A stretch of DNA of 64,000 bases from Seonamhaeicola sp. S2-3 (lineage in GTDB: Bacteria > Bacteroidota > Bacteroidia > Flavobacteriales > Flavobacteriaceae), in contig NZ_CP019389.1 of assembly GCF_001971785.1 (NCBI RefSeq), positions 2,181,001 through 2,245,000 of the forward strand. Reading direction: 5' to 3'. A program made the translations under genes and the position numbers. The notes beneath the pieces were generated by a model, which saw only the letters and a program-made list of their open reading frames with translations, was not told the DNA's origin and ran no database searches. Positions 39,101-46,348 of this stretch are shown one piece after another; positions within the stretch are counted from its first letter, which is position 1; the number at the start of each line of letters is the position of its first letter.

Positions 39101-39459
39101 AAAAAAAAGAAGTTAACCATATCTTTACTGTAGTTTTTAGGCACTTCTCCTGTTAAAAACTCAAAGCCTTTTTTACCTGTGGTAGCTCTTGCAATCATTG
39201 AAATATTAAGGTCTTCACGAAGTGATGGGTATAAAAAAAACTCTGAGCCTGAAAGCATTTTTTTGTAGCCTTCTATATCATCTTTGCATATTTGATGTAA
39301 TTTGTAATTTGTGTTTAATTCTTGAATGTGACTTACATTAGTTCCTCCACCATGATACAGTAAGTTAGGTAACATATTAGCAAAGGAGGTGCATGTTGCT
39401 AATAGAATACTTAATATTAAAAAAAGATGTTGGATTACTTTGTTAATCTTAAACGTCAT
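35878..39459 (-). CDS. GH38-like alpha-mannosidase, exported (subtype B, copy 1)
   Basis: This 1193-residue exported protein has a signal peptide of about 28 residues. An N-terminal non-catalytic region (about 30-330) is followed by a GH38-like catalytic domain. The metal-site motif is SSHQDIAW (His364, Asp366), the candidate nucleophile Asp is in WNVDVPGKTL, and a further His-rich block VYIHGPGHHDALTASREG probably gives the last metal ligand. A beta-rich C-terminal domain follows. It is distinct from the subtype A enzymes at 6251 and 62023, which carry HSHTDIGYT and NDVNG. Two LacI-type operators and a -7 box lie about 190-250 bp upstream. Linkage and substrate are unknown; N-glycan mannose is inferred from the PNGase F neighbour. 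Confidence 0.85.
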   Translation of the reverse strand: MTFKINKVIQHLFLILSILLATCTSFANMLPNLLYHGGGTNVSHIQELNTNYKLHQICKDDIEGYKKMLSGSEFFLYPSLREDLNISMIARATTGKKGFEFLTGEVPKNYSKDMVNFFFLSDIDFNLRESFDIFVNDQHLLTFNSNKDGSLSITENPGNGNAQYFLVRRDANGDGLGAFRLSVPTPKIIKGKSAKIKVVGRKKNSNCWFMIFKGTDVVERINKSVTEEMAFSIKQKDNVLYVDAPAHFAGNPIQLISDGKKSKPKTFKSQGELAKVSFEISPPKHSFKVIYNNETITVTFEKGDGSGMKTDIVGSFLYHHITNYNPYWTASLAKLYKPEFFDTYDNFFDKKYDKGLVSIMNSSHQDIAWVDRPSVCIILRDTLLLAPVLKDAFIRDDYGFDIEDGLMLREYIDRHPGSEAQITELLNRKLVSVGATYNCPYEDMYDAEDQVRQLYLGKKWVKKTFGGYDSKVYWNVDVPGKTLQYPQILKKAGVDYMVISRHAKGMFHWASPDGSSVFTYSPGHYGNDLLYLTRDMNSKMKYGAEQILWWENSFEDGKIHTPLLSSQDMLPAIDYSDYIDTWNTFDKVKDSNRKEVEVNLPKMELMTVDEYLPLAEQHATKVDTIMGERPNVWVYIHGPGHHDALTASREGSKLLPAAEKFLSIANKLDPVKTPYPFETFDEAWQAKIYPDHGWGGHDGDVTDNLFKENLIKSRTMGQNLLNEGLNIIASKIKKNEKIGIPIVLFNSLSWERTDPVTTTLQFPKGYKNGITIVNKDKKIIPSQITNAKYHDDGSLKSADVTFIAKNIPSIGYATYYVKNKKTTFANNTNVSKSVYENPYYRINFEKGGMTSVFDKELNKELFDNSVFKTGDVFTMQSVGNGAGEFGDIQQPTMVDYDQVSLHNTDWEVLENGPVYTKYRVEQQIKHAIVRQDITLYHDLKRVYFNTSLRNWSGELYREFRTAFPVNMENPEIAHEVPFGTVRVGKDEIETAGERYTPLCKDVHPRAIIDWISATDNEVSITLSSSVAAADWIDPTGKTDSNILQHLLLASRTSCHWEGNEYSQGGNHDFHNVLTSTKAGSVSGQKIAKQKNEPIHVVVNPITASKPYLPQNLSFFSIDADNIIITTIKKAEDSEDFITRMYNVEGSTETVNVSSYFDIKSYHHTNIIEENPVPVSPQLEIGKYAIETYSLKVD

Positions 39460-39648
39460 TTTTTTCTTTTTTTAGTTTAGACAAAAGGTGTTTTTTTATA
39501 AATGCATTTTTGTATATATAGTTTCCTCATAATGTAAATATTATGCTAGGTAACTATTTATAAACAAATAGTGTCCATACTACATGTTATAAGTAAAAAT
39601 ATAAGTTCCTCTATTTTTATAAAGTTTACTAGATTAGGTAGTTTATGA

Positions 39649-39670
39649 ACAACTAAATCGGTTTAGTTGT
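39649..39670. promoter_or_regulatory. LacI-type operator (site 1) upstream of GH38 copy 1
   Basis: The core ACTAAATCGGTTTAGT (39652-39667) sits in a 22-bp near-palindrome with 11-bp half-sites and one mismatch. The central CG is typical of LacI/GalR sites. The identical 16-mer lies at 45188-45203 upstream of the second GH38 copy. Confidence 0.75.
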
Positions 39671-39684
39671 TAGGTAAATAAAAA

Positions 39685-39712
39685 ACTAAAACGATTTAGT
39701 GTCTCAAATATA
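39685..39712 (-). promoter_or_regulatory. Promoter -7 box and LacI-type operator (site 2) of GH38 copy 1
   Basis: On the minus strand TATATTTG (39712-39705) matches the Bacteroidota -7 box. Five bases downstream lies ACTAAATCGTTTTAGT (39700-39685 read on the minus strand), a second operator with one mismatch between half-sites. Transcription would start near 39697, leaving a leader of about 235 nt that also contains site 1. Confidence 0.7.
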
Positions 39713-40146
39713 TTGAAAAAAATAACATAAATTAATACTATTTTAAACTTTAAATTTAGTGATAAGATTATTGTTTTTCCAATTAAAGTTATTGGAGACC
39801 CGATATAAGTTGTTTGGCTTATTTGCTAAGTTGTTTGTCGAAAAAGAAGTTTTTAGGTATTCCTATTAAAAATTATTCTTAAAAGGAGTAGCTAATGTTT
39901 AAATTTTAGTTTTTAATAATATGAAATGAAAATTTTATAAATAAGAAATGTTTGAAGATTCGGAATACTCATAACGATAAAAAAACACTAAATTAGCGAA
40001 AAAATATACAGGTAAATATTATTGGTTCCACAGCATAGGTTAGTAATAATGAAACATATATGTATTATAAGTCGCCAAGGAATACAAAAAGATTAGTTGA
40101 AAGTATAAACACACCATGAACTACTTAATAAGAGTTGTTTTGAGAG
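39713..40146. other. Non-coding stretch upstream of GH38 copy 1
   Basis: This AT-rich sequence of 434 bp has no convincing reading frame or structural RNA. It ends at the left end of the IS3-family element. It may be what remains of the region that once separated the two duplicated units. Confidence 0.5.
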
Positions 40147-40214
40147 TGGAGTTGTTAACTTTACTCGGACATAAAATTTAAGACCGTTTGTTACAAAACA
40201 AATATCTTAGAAAC

Positions 40215-40500
40215 ATGAAAAAACGATATTACAGCCCCGAATTAAATTTGGTTAAGTTACCAACGAGATAACATAAAAGAACTAGCAGACGAACTGGACA
40301 TAGAGGTCCTTAGAATCTATAAATGGCGCAAGGCAGCTAAAACAGCTACATTGCCTAAGCCTGAAAAACCAATCCCCGATGATACTTTAGAGCTTAAAAG
40401 ACTTCGAAAAGCTCTAAAGGAAAAGGAGCTTGAACTTGAGATATTAAAAAAGGCCGTGCACATCTTCTCCAAGAGCGAAGGGAAGTCTATGGATTTATAG
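40215..40500 (+). pseudogene. IS3-family transposase orfA, frameshifted
   Basis: The frame starting at 40215 reads MKKRYYSPELNLVKLPTR and stops. The remaining orfA protein continues in another frame from about 40253 (SYQRDNIKELADELDI, then a leucine-zipper-like stretch RKALKEKELELEILKK) to the TAG at 40498-40500. A single small indel near 40250 explains the break. The protein would be the helix-turn-helix subunit of an IS3-type transposase. Confidence 0.8.
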
Positions 40501-41363
40501 CCAGCTATAAACATTTATATCTAATCGAGAGGATGTGCAAGGTTTTTAAAGTAAGTAGGAGCAGTTTTTATAGGTAGTACAGTGCCGGCCCGTCAAAACG
40601 AACACTGGAACATAGCCTGTTTACGGATTTGATAAAAAAGGAATTTCTCCTGAGCCAAAGGCGTTATGGCTCCACGAGAATAGCTGAGCAACTAAAACGT
40701 AAAGGCCACTATATATCTAGGTGCAGAGTGGCTAAAATTATGAGGGCGAACAATTGGGTGAGCAAGCACAAAAGGAAGTTTAAGGCTACCACTGATTTCA
40801 ATCACAAATATCTGGTTTGCAGAAATTTATTGAACAGAAACTTTAATCCCAGTAGGTTAAATGAAGCTTGGGTCAGCGATATCACTTACATCCATACCAA
40901 TCAAGGCTGGCTGTACCTGACCACCATTATTGATCTGTTTGACAGGCAGGTAATAGCTTGGTCATTGAGTACAAGTTTACACACCAATCAAACAATTGTT
41001 CCTGCATGGAGAATGGCTGTAAGCAAGCTCAATATAAACATGAATTTAATATTTCACTCAGACCGAGGGATACAATACGCCTCAAAAACATTTAGAACAT
41101 TTATTAAATCCAACCCGTTGGTGACTCAATTTATGAGTAGAAAGGGAAATTGTTGGGATAATTCAGTTCCTGAATCCTTCTTTAAAACATTAAAGGTTGA
41201 ACTTATTTATGATGATGATTTTAAAACTATAGAGCAGGCTAAGACTGCTATTTTTGAATACATCGAAATATGGTACAACGGGAAACGATTACACTCGTAT
41301 TTGGGATACAAAACTCCTTACGAAGTAGAACAAGAATTTTATCAATTTAAAAATGTGGCATAG
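40491..41363 (+). pseudogene. IS3-family transposase orfB (DDE integrase) with in-frame stop
   Basis: The orfB frame runs from GFIASYKHLYLIERMCKV through KVSRSSFYR, then meets TAG at 40575-40577, followed by YSAGPSKRTLE. A tryptophan is usual here, so TGG to TAG is likely. The rest is an intact catalytic core: WVSDITYIHT (first Asp), FHSDRGIQYAS (second Asp) and DNSVPESFFKTLK (Glu). An internal TTG at 40629 could only give an N-terminally shortened protein. orfB is in the -1 frame relative to orfA, as in programmed-frameshift IS3 elements. Confidence 0.85.
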
Positions 41364-41401
41364 GTCTTAAAAAAAATGTCCGACTTTTTGTTGCAAGTCC
41401 A

Positions 41402-41510
41402 GTCTGACGGGGGTACGCAATCTGGACAAACAGGAGCTTTCTATGCCATTTCTACCTATATTGTGGTAAAAAGTAAAACTCCAATTGATGCTCCTGTAAT
41501 TACCAATTAA
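41402..41510 (+). pseudogene. 3' remnant of a second PNGase F gene
   Basis: The last 36 codons of PNGase F are present (SDGGTQSGQTGAFYAIS to PIDAPVITN and TAA), with two base differences from 35685-35793, one changing Val to Ile. The remnant begins exactly at the right end of the IS element, and nothing of the upstream 332 codons is left nearby. It shows that a PNGase F/GH38 unit was once duplicated and that most of the second PNGase F was then lost. Confidence 0.9.
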
Positions 41511-41538
41511 TTCGTGATAAAAGCTGTTAATAAATAAT

Positions 41539-41571
41539 AAAGCCGGCTATCTTTAAAGTGATGCTGGCTTT
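41539..41571. terminator. Terminator hairpin, copy 2
   Basis: AAAGCCGGC (41539-41547) pairs with GCTGGCTTT (41563-41571) with one G-T wobble. It is the duplicate of the hairpin at 35822-35854 and now mainly serves the GH38 gene at 41595. Confidence 0.8.
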
Positions 41572-41594
41572 CTCTTAAGAAAATATAACTGCTA

Positions 41595-44500
41595 TTAATC
41601 AACTTTTAAACTATAGGTTTCTATGGCATATTTACCAATTTCCAATTGAGGTGAAACTGGTACAGGGTTTTCTTCAATAATGTTGGTATGATGATAAGAT
41701 TTAATATCAAAATAAGAGGATAGATTCACTGTTTCCGTACTACCCTCTACATTATACATCCTTGTAATAAAATCTACAGAATCTTCTGCTTTTTTAATAG
41801 TAGTTATGATAATATTGTCCGCATCAATAGAGAAGAAACTTAAATTTTGCGGTAAATAAGGTTTTGCTGTTGTAATAGGGTTTACAACCACTTGAATGGG
41901 CTCATTTTCCTGTTTGGCTATTTTTTTGCCTTCAACGCTACCTTTTTTTGTGGAAGTTAATACGTTATGATAAAAATGGTCACCACCTTGAGAATATTCG
42001 TTGCCCTCCCAATGGCAAGACCTTCTACTTGCCAACAATAAATTCTGTAAAATTGTGGTATCCGTTTGTTCTGTTGGGTCTTTCCAATCGGCAGTCGAGA
42101 CAGAGGAGCTTAAGGTTACGGTCATATCGTCATCAGTAGCCGAAATCCAGTCTATAATACCTCTAGGGCGAACGTTTTTACAAAGAGGCGTATAAAAGTC
42201 CCCAGCAGTTTCAATTTCGTCTTTCCCAACCTTTACATTTCCAAAAGGCACCTCGTAAGCTACCTCGGGGTTATCCATATTTATGGGAAATGCAGTTCTA
42301 AATTCTCGATATAACTTGCCATCCCAATTTCTTAAACTGTTATTAAAATATATACGTTTTAAATCGTGGTAAACAGTAATATCTTGTCTTACTATGGTGT
42401 GTAAAATGGGTTGTTCCAGCATGTATTTTGTGTAGACGGAACCATGTTCTATAATTTCCCATTTTGGGTTGTGTTTACTCACATGGTCGAAATCTTTCAT
42501 GGTGGGTTGTTGCACATCTGAAAACTCGCCAGCTCCGGTTCCTACAGATTCCATAGTAAATATTTCGCCTACTTTAAAAGTGTCATTCTTAAATAAGTTC
42601 TTCTTCAAAACTTTATCATAAACCTGTGCAATACCACCGTCTTCAAAATCAATTTTGTAATAGGGGTTTTCGTATTGGTTTGTATTGCCATTGGTTTTTG
42701 TATTGCTTTTTGAATTAGCCTTATTCTGAAGGTAATATGTAGCATATCCTATCGAGGGGACATTGGCTATAAAAGTGATGACTGCACTTTTAAGACTGCC
42801 ATCTGAATAATATTCTGGGTTACTGATTTGAGAACGAATTTGCTCTTTTTTTGAAGTGACTACACTAACATTAAAAAAGGAACCTTTCGAGAATTGAACC
42901 TTAGTCGTAACGGGGTCAATCCTATCCCATGATAAACTATTGAATAAAACCAAAGGCATGCCTAACTTATCGTTTTTCTTAATTTTGGACGAGATAAAGT
43001 TGATACCCCTATCTAAAAGTTTTTGCCCCATAACTCTAGATTTTACCAAATTAGCCTTAAACAGATTGTCGGTGACGTCGCCATCATGACCACCCCAACC
43101 GTGGTCTGGATATATTTTGGCTTGCCACGCTTCATCAAATTCCTCGAAAGGATAAGGTATTTTAGCAGGGTCTAATTTATTGGCAATGGCTAAGAATTTT
43201 TCTGCGCCTGGTAATAATTTTGAACCTTCTCTACTAGCGGTTAAAGCTTCGTGATGACCTGCGCCATGGATATATACCCACACATTTGGGCGTTCGCCAA
43301 TAATGGTATCTACTTTTGTAGCGTGTTTCTCTGCAAGAGGCATGTACTCATCAACCGTCATTAATTCCATTGGAGGTAAATGGATGTTTTGAGTTTCGCC
43401 ATCTTCGGTTTTTATCGATTCAAATGAATTCCAAGCCTCGATATAGTCAGAATAATCGATAGCAGGTAACATATCTTGGCTAGAGAGTAGTGGTGTTTGT
43501 ATTTTGTCAGTATCAAAGTTCTTTTCCCAAAACATAATTTGTTCTGCACCGTATTTTATTTTGTCTTTCATTTCTCCGCGTCTTAACATGGTTTCATCAA
43601 CACCATAATGTCCGGGAGAATAGGCAAAAACAGAACTACCATCAGGACTAGCCCAATGAAACATGCCACGTGCATGACGACTGATGACCATATAATCTAC
43701 GCCAGCCTTTTTCAATATTTGCGGCAATTGTAAGGTTTTCCCTGGCACATCAACATTCCAATACACTTTAGAATCGTATCCGCCAAATGTCTTCTTTACC
43801 CATTTTTTACCTAGATACAATTGGCGTACTTGGTCTTCCGCATCGTACATATCTTCGTAGGGACAGTTGTATGAGGCTCCAACCGATATAAGTTGCTTAT
43901 TTAAAAGCGTGGTTATTTTTTCTTTTGAATCGGGATTACGGTTCAAATATTCCCTTAACATCAGCCCATCTTCTATATCAAACCCATAATCATCCCTAAT
44001 AAATGCATCTCTAATAACAGGTTTTAATAGCATGGTATCTCTGAGAATAATACATACTTCAGGTCTATTAACCCAGGCAATATCTTGGTGGCTAGAGTTC
44101 ATGATGGACACTTGACCATTTTCGTATGTTTTGTCAAAAAAGGCATCATAAGTATCATAGAATTCAGGCCGATAAAGTTTTGTTAAGGTAGCACGCCATT
44201 CATCTTTATATTTGCAATTGTGATGTAAGAGGTATGGCCCTTGGATATCAGTTGTTGTGATGGTACCATCATTATTTTCAAAAAGTATGGTCATGGTTTC
44301 ATTACCATAACTAATGGAAAAACTGGTTTTAGGTGCTTGAATTTTAAAAGAAGCCTTTGCTAGTTCTCCAACAATTTCAAATGTCTTGGTTGAGCTTTTA
44401 ACACCATCACTGGTTACAAACACTTTTTTACCAGCAAAATGTGTTGGGGCGTCAACGTAAAGAATACCGTTTTTTTCTTTTAAGTCAAAGGACACGCCAT

Positions 44501-45155
44501 TAAGGGCTAACTTCGTAGTGTATTCAACGGCGTCATTCGCCATAAAAATCATTGCCCAAGCATTGTCGTTTTTTCTATGACCTTCTATCGTAACTTTTGC
44601 TGATTTACCCTTCTTTAAAAAAGAAGTGGGTACTGTTAATCTCATGGCACCGTAACCGTCGCCATTACCATCACGTTTTACCAAAATGAATTCAACATCA
44701 CTTTTGAAAACTGGGTCTGTTATTTCTAAGACCCCTTCTTTGTTAGGTTTAAACGTAAGTAAAAAATTGCCATTAACGTGGATATTAAAATGGTCTCTAT
44801 GTTTTAAAGATAGGTTACTTATCATGAAAAACGTTACGGTATCCTCATTGTAATCTACAGGAACTTTACCGGTAAGAAATGCAATGGGATCGTCGTTACT
44901 GTTAGAGCGTGTAAAGAGTGATGCATACAAGCCTTCTCTAATACAACCATAATTTCCAAACTCTCTACCACTTAAAGGTTTGGTATAGCCTTCGAAATCA
45001 TTTTTACAAACATTATAAAGCTTATAGTTGGTGTTAAGCTCTTGAATATGACTATTACTATTACCTTCGTGGAAATAAAGAGAAGGATTTTTGTCAAGGT
45101 GATTAGCATTAGCGCTAATTGTTAGACTAAGACAAATAATGATAATTAACCGCAT
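41595..45155 (-). CDS. GH38-like alpha-mannosidase, exported (subtype B, copy 2)
   Basis: This 1186-residue paralogue of the protein at 35878-39459 has a short signal peptide ending SANAN. Catalytic landmarks are SSHQDIAW (His356, Asp358), WNVDVPGKTL and VYIHGAGHHEALTASREG. A low-complexity linker (NKANSKSNTKTNGNTN) before YENPYY is longer and richer in Asn/Ser/Thr than in copy 1. The last ~90 residues are almost identical to copy 1, while the rest has diverged markedly, so the two enzymes may prefer different linkages. The promoter region carries the same ACTAAATCGGTTTAGT operator as copy 1, 33 bp from the start codon. Confidence 0.85.
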   Translation of the reverse strand: MRLIIIICLSLTISANANHLDKNPSLYFHEGNSNSHIQELNTNYKLYNVCKNDFEGYTKPLSGREFGNYGCIREGLYASLFTRSNSNDDPIAFLTGKVPVDYNEDTVTFFMISNLSLKHRDHFNIHVNGNFLLTFKPNKEGVLEITDPVFKSDVEFILVKRDGNGDGYGAMRLTVPTSFLKKGKSAKVTIEGHRKNDNAWAMIFMANDAVEYTTKLALNGVSFDLKEKNGILYVDAPTHFAGKKVFVTSDGVKSSTKTFEIVGELAKASFKIQAPKTSFSISYGNETMTILFENNDGTITTTDIQGPYLLHHNCKYKDEWRATLTKLYRPEFYDTYDAFFDKTYENGQVSIMNSSHQDIAWVNRPEVCIILRDTMLLKPVIRDAFIRDDYGFDIEDGLMLREYLNRNPDSKEKITTLLNKQLISVGASYNCPYEDMYDAEDQVRQLYLGKKWVKKTFGGYDSKVYWNVDVPGKTLQLPQILKKAGVDYMVISRHARGMFHWASPDGSSVFAYSPGHYGVDETMLRRGEMKDKIKYGAEQIMFWEKNFDTDKIQTPLLSSQDMLPAIDYSDYIEAWNSFESIKTEDGETQNIHLPPMELMTVDEYMPLAEKHATKVDTIIGERPNVWVYIHGAGHHEALTASREGSKLLPGAEKFLAIANKLDPAKIPYPFEEFDEAWQAKIYPDHGWGGHDGDVTDNLFKANLVKSRVMGQKLLDRGINFISSKIKKNDKLGMPLVLFNSLSWDRIDPVTTKVQFSKGSFFNVSVVTSKKEQIRSQISNPEYYSDGSLKSAVITFIANVPSIGYATYYLQNKANSKSNTKTNGNTNQYENPYYKIDFEDGGIAQVYDKVLKKNLFKNDTFKVGEIFTMESVGTGAGEFSDVQQPTMKDFDHVSKHNPKWEIIEHGSVYTKYMLEQPILHTIVRQDITVYHDLKRIYFNNSLRNWDGKLYREFRTAFPINMDNPEVAYEVPFGNVKVGKDEIETAGDFYTPLCKNVRPRGIIDWISATDDDMTVTLSSSVSTADWKDPTEQTDTTILQNLLLASRRSCHWEGNEYSQGGDHFYHNVLTSTKKGSVEGKKIAKQENEPIQVVVNPITTAKPYLPQNLSFFSIDADNIIITTIKKAEDSVDFITRMYNVEGSTETVNLSSYFDIKSYHHTNIIEENPVPVSPQLEIGKYAIETYSLKVD

Positions 45156-45187
45156 AGTTTAGTATTATTTTTTTAAGTTTGCATTGC

Positions 45188-45214
45188 ACTAAATCGGTTT
45201 AGTTTTCAAATATA
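45188..45214 (-). promoter_or_regulatory. Promoter -7 box and LacI-type operator of GH38 copy 2
   Basis: On the minus strand TATATTTG (45214-45207) is followed three bases later by the near-palindrome ACTAAACCGATTTAGT (45203-45188; ACTAAATCGGTTTAGT on the plus strand). The same arrangement precedes GH38 copy 1, so the two genes are probably controlled by one LacI-family repressor. Confidence 0.75.
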
Positions 45215-45334
45215 TCAAAAAAATCATTTAAATTGACTGTTATTTGTTAAGTTTATGAACCTATAATTCAATAGGTATCCTTCATAGGAGACCCTTTTGT
45301 ATAAAAAAAGCTGTTAAGGTTGGTACAACCCTAA

Positions 45335-45448
45335 GAAGTGGTGATTACAACCGTTTTCCTAGCATCCGATGAGGCACGATTTATAACAGGAAAAGATATA
45401 ATTATAGATGGAAGCTTAACGACTTTTCCTCGAAATTTTGAAAATTAA
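45335..45448 (+). pseudogene. C-terminal remnant of a short-chain dehydrogenase/reductase
   Basis: An open stretch reads VVITTVFLASDEARFITGKD and then IIIDGS, followed by about ten residues and TAA at 45446-45448. FLASDEAxFITGxxIxxDGG is the characteristic C-terminal end of SDR enzymes. No upstream SDR sequence is left; an in-frame stop lies at 45332. This is a fossil and not a gene. Confidence 0.75.
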
Positions 45449-45459
45449 ACACTTATAAA

Positions 45460-45961
45460 ATGCAAAAAGCTTTAAAAGGCGTAAAAGTTTTAGACTTTTC
45501 TCAATTACTACAAGACCCTTATGCCACCCAAATGTTGGGGGATTTAAGTGCTGATGTCATTAAAGAGGAATGTAACGGGACTGGAGATATTTACAGAGGA
45601 ATGACCTTTTTCAACAAATGGATTGCAGGCAATGAGTTGCCTTGTTTTATGGCATGGAACAGGAATAAACGCTCGTTGACCATTGATATTAAATCTGAAT
45701 AGGGAAAAGCGATAATTTATAAACTTGAAAAGGAAACAGATGTTGTTGTAGAAAACTTCTGTTTCGGTGTCATGAAACGGTTGGGCTATGGCTATGACGA
45801 TTAAAAAAAAAATAAATCCTAAAATCATTTACTTTTCTGTCAGTGGTTGGGGTGCCGATGGCTCTTACATGTCCCGCCTAAGACAAGATTTGTTGGAGCA
45901 GGCTGTTAGTGGTGCCATCATGACGAGTGGAAAAGTCTCTGACGGGCCAGAAGGATTATGA
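45460..45961 (+). pseudogene. CaiB/BaiF family III CoA-transferase, degenerate N-terminal part
   Basis: The first 80 codons (LKGVKVLDFSQLLQDPYATQ, then LGDLSADVIK and WNRNKRSLTIDIKSE) match the N-terminus of family III CoA-transferases. A TAG at 45700-45702 interrupts the frame, but the same frame goes on with DVVVENFCFGVMKRLGYGYD. After the A-run at 45804-45813 the homology resumes in another frame (KIIYFSVSGWGADGSY, then DLLEQAVSGAIM) up to a stop at 45959-45961. The C-terminal two thirds are missing. It lies 11 bp after the SDR remnant, so an old SDR-CoA-transferase operon decayed here. Confidence 0.85.
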
Positions 45962-46348
45962 ACTAAGGAGATGGGTGAAGTCTGTAGGGACAGAAAAAGA
46001 GGTTTTAACAAATGATTAATTCAGTTGTAACAAAACGATGGTTAAAAAAACATATCATATCACTATCGATAGAAGTTTTTAAGTGTAGTTTTGTCAATTA
46101 TAGGGGTAAAAGGATTAAGGTAGAGCTACCAAAACGCAGTTATCATGTTTCTTAGTTTAGAATAAACAAGGTCAAGAGTCAATATAATTGTTTATTTTTT
46201 TTAATCCAAATCAAGGTAATTAGTATAAATTTAGAAAGGAATAAAGAAAGTGCGGAATTCGCTTAACTTACAAAAGGTATTTAAAAGAACGTCAAGCATT
46301 AGTTTAAGTAACGGTAAAATTAAAAATAAATCAATTACAGCAGTTATC
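45962..46348. other. Non-coding stretch before the hybrid regulator
   Basis: No gene is apparent. A 10-bp palindrome CTATCGATAG lies at 46063-46072 but is too short to call. The stretch must contain the promoter of the regulator at 46349. Confidence 0.4.

Larger units (their letters stand above)
40147..41401 (+). mobile_element. IS3-family insertion sequence, 1255 bp, inactivated
   Basis: The left end TGGAGTTG...CGGACA (40147 on) and right end ...TGTCCG...CAAGTCCA (to 41401) are imperfect inverted repeats, with CGGACAT and TTTAAGACC conserved near both ends. The element contains a frameshifted orfA and an orfB interrupted by a stop. The flanking trinucleotides differ (GAG on the left, GTC on the right), so there is no 3-bp target duplication. 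That points to a rearrangement or deletion at one edge after insertion. The right edge abuts the truncated second PNGase F gene exactly. Confidence 0.88.
41402..41866. repeat. Long direct repeat, copy 2
   Basis: Partner of 35685-36149, with 5 mismatches over 465 bp. The left edge coincides with the IS3 element boundary; the right edge lies inside the GH38 coding sequence, where identity falls abruptly. Confidence 0.9.

Noticed and set aside
40629-41363. Functional transposase gene starting at a TTG
   Set aside because: The conserved orfB frame begins at 40491 and is cut by TAG at 40575; the TTG is only an internal leucine codon.
42698-42720. Asn/Ser/Thr-rich repeat-like codons in GH38 copy 2 as a functional repeat
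   Set aside because: It is a short low-complexity linker at a domain boundary, absent as a repeat in copy 1; no function can be supported.
45460-45702. Intact 80-residue protein
   Set aside because: Homology to CaiB/BaiF continues past the stop and then in another frame, so it is part of a pseudogene.
46063-46072. CTATCGATAG palindrome as an operator
   Set aside because: Ten bases in AT-rich DNA with no second copy or clear promoter next to it; chance is likely.
46250-46348. GTG-initiated extension of the hybrid regulator
   Set aside because: It adds 33 residues before a clear signal peptide that starts at the ATG at 46349.
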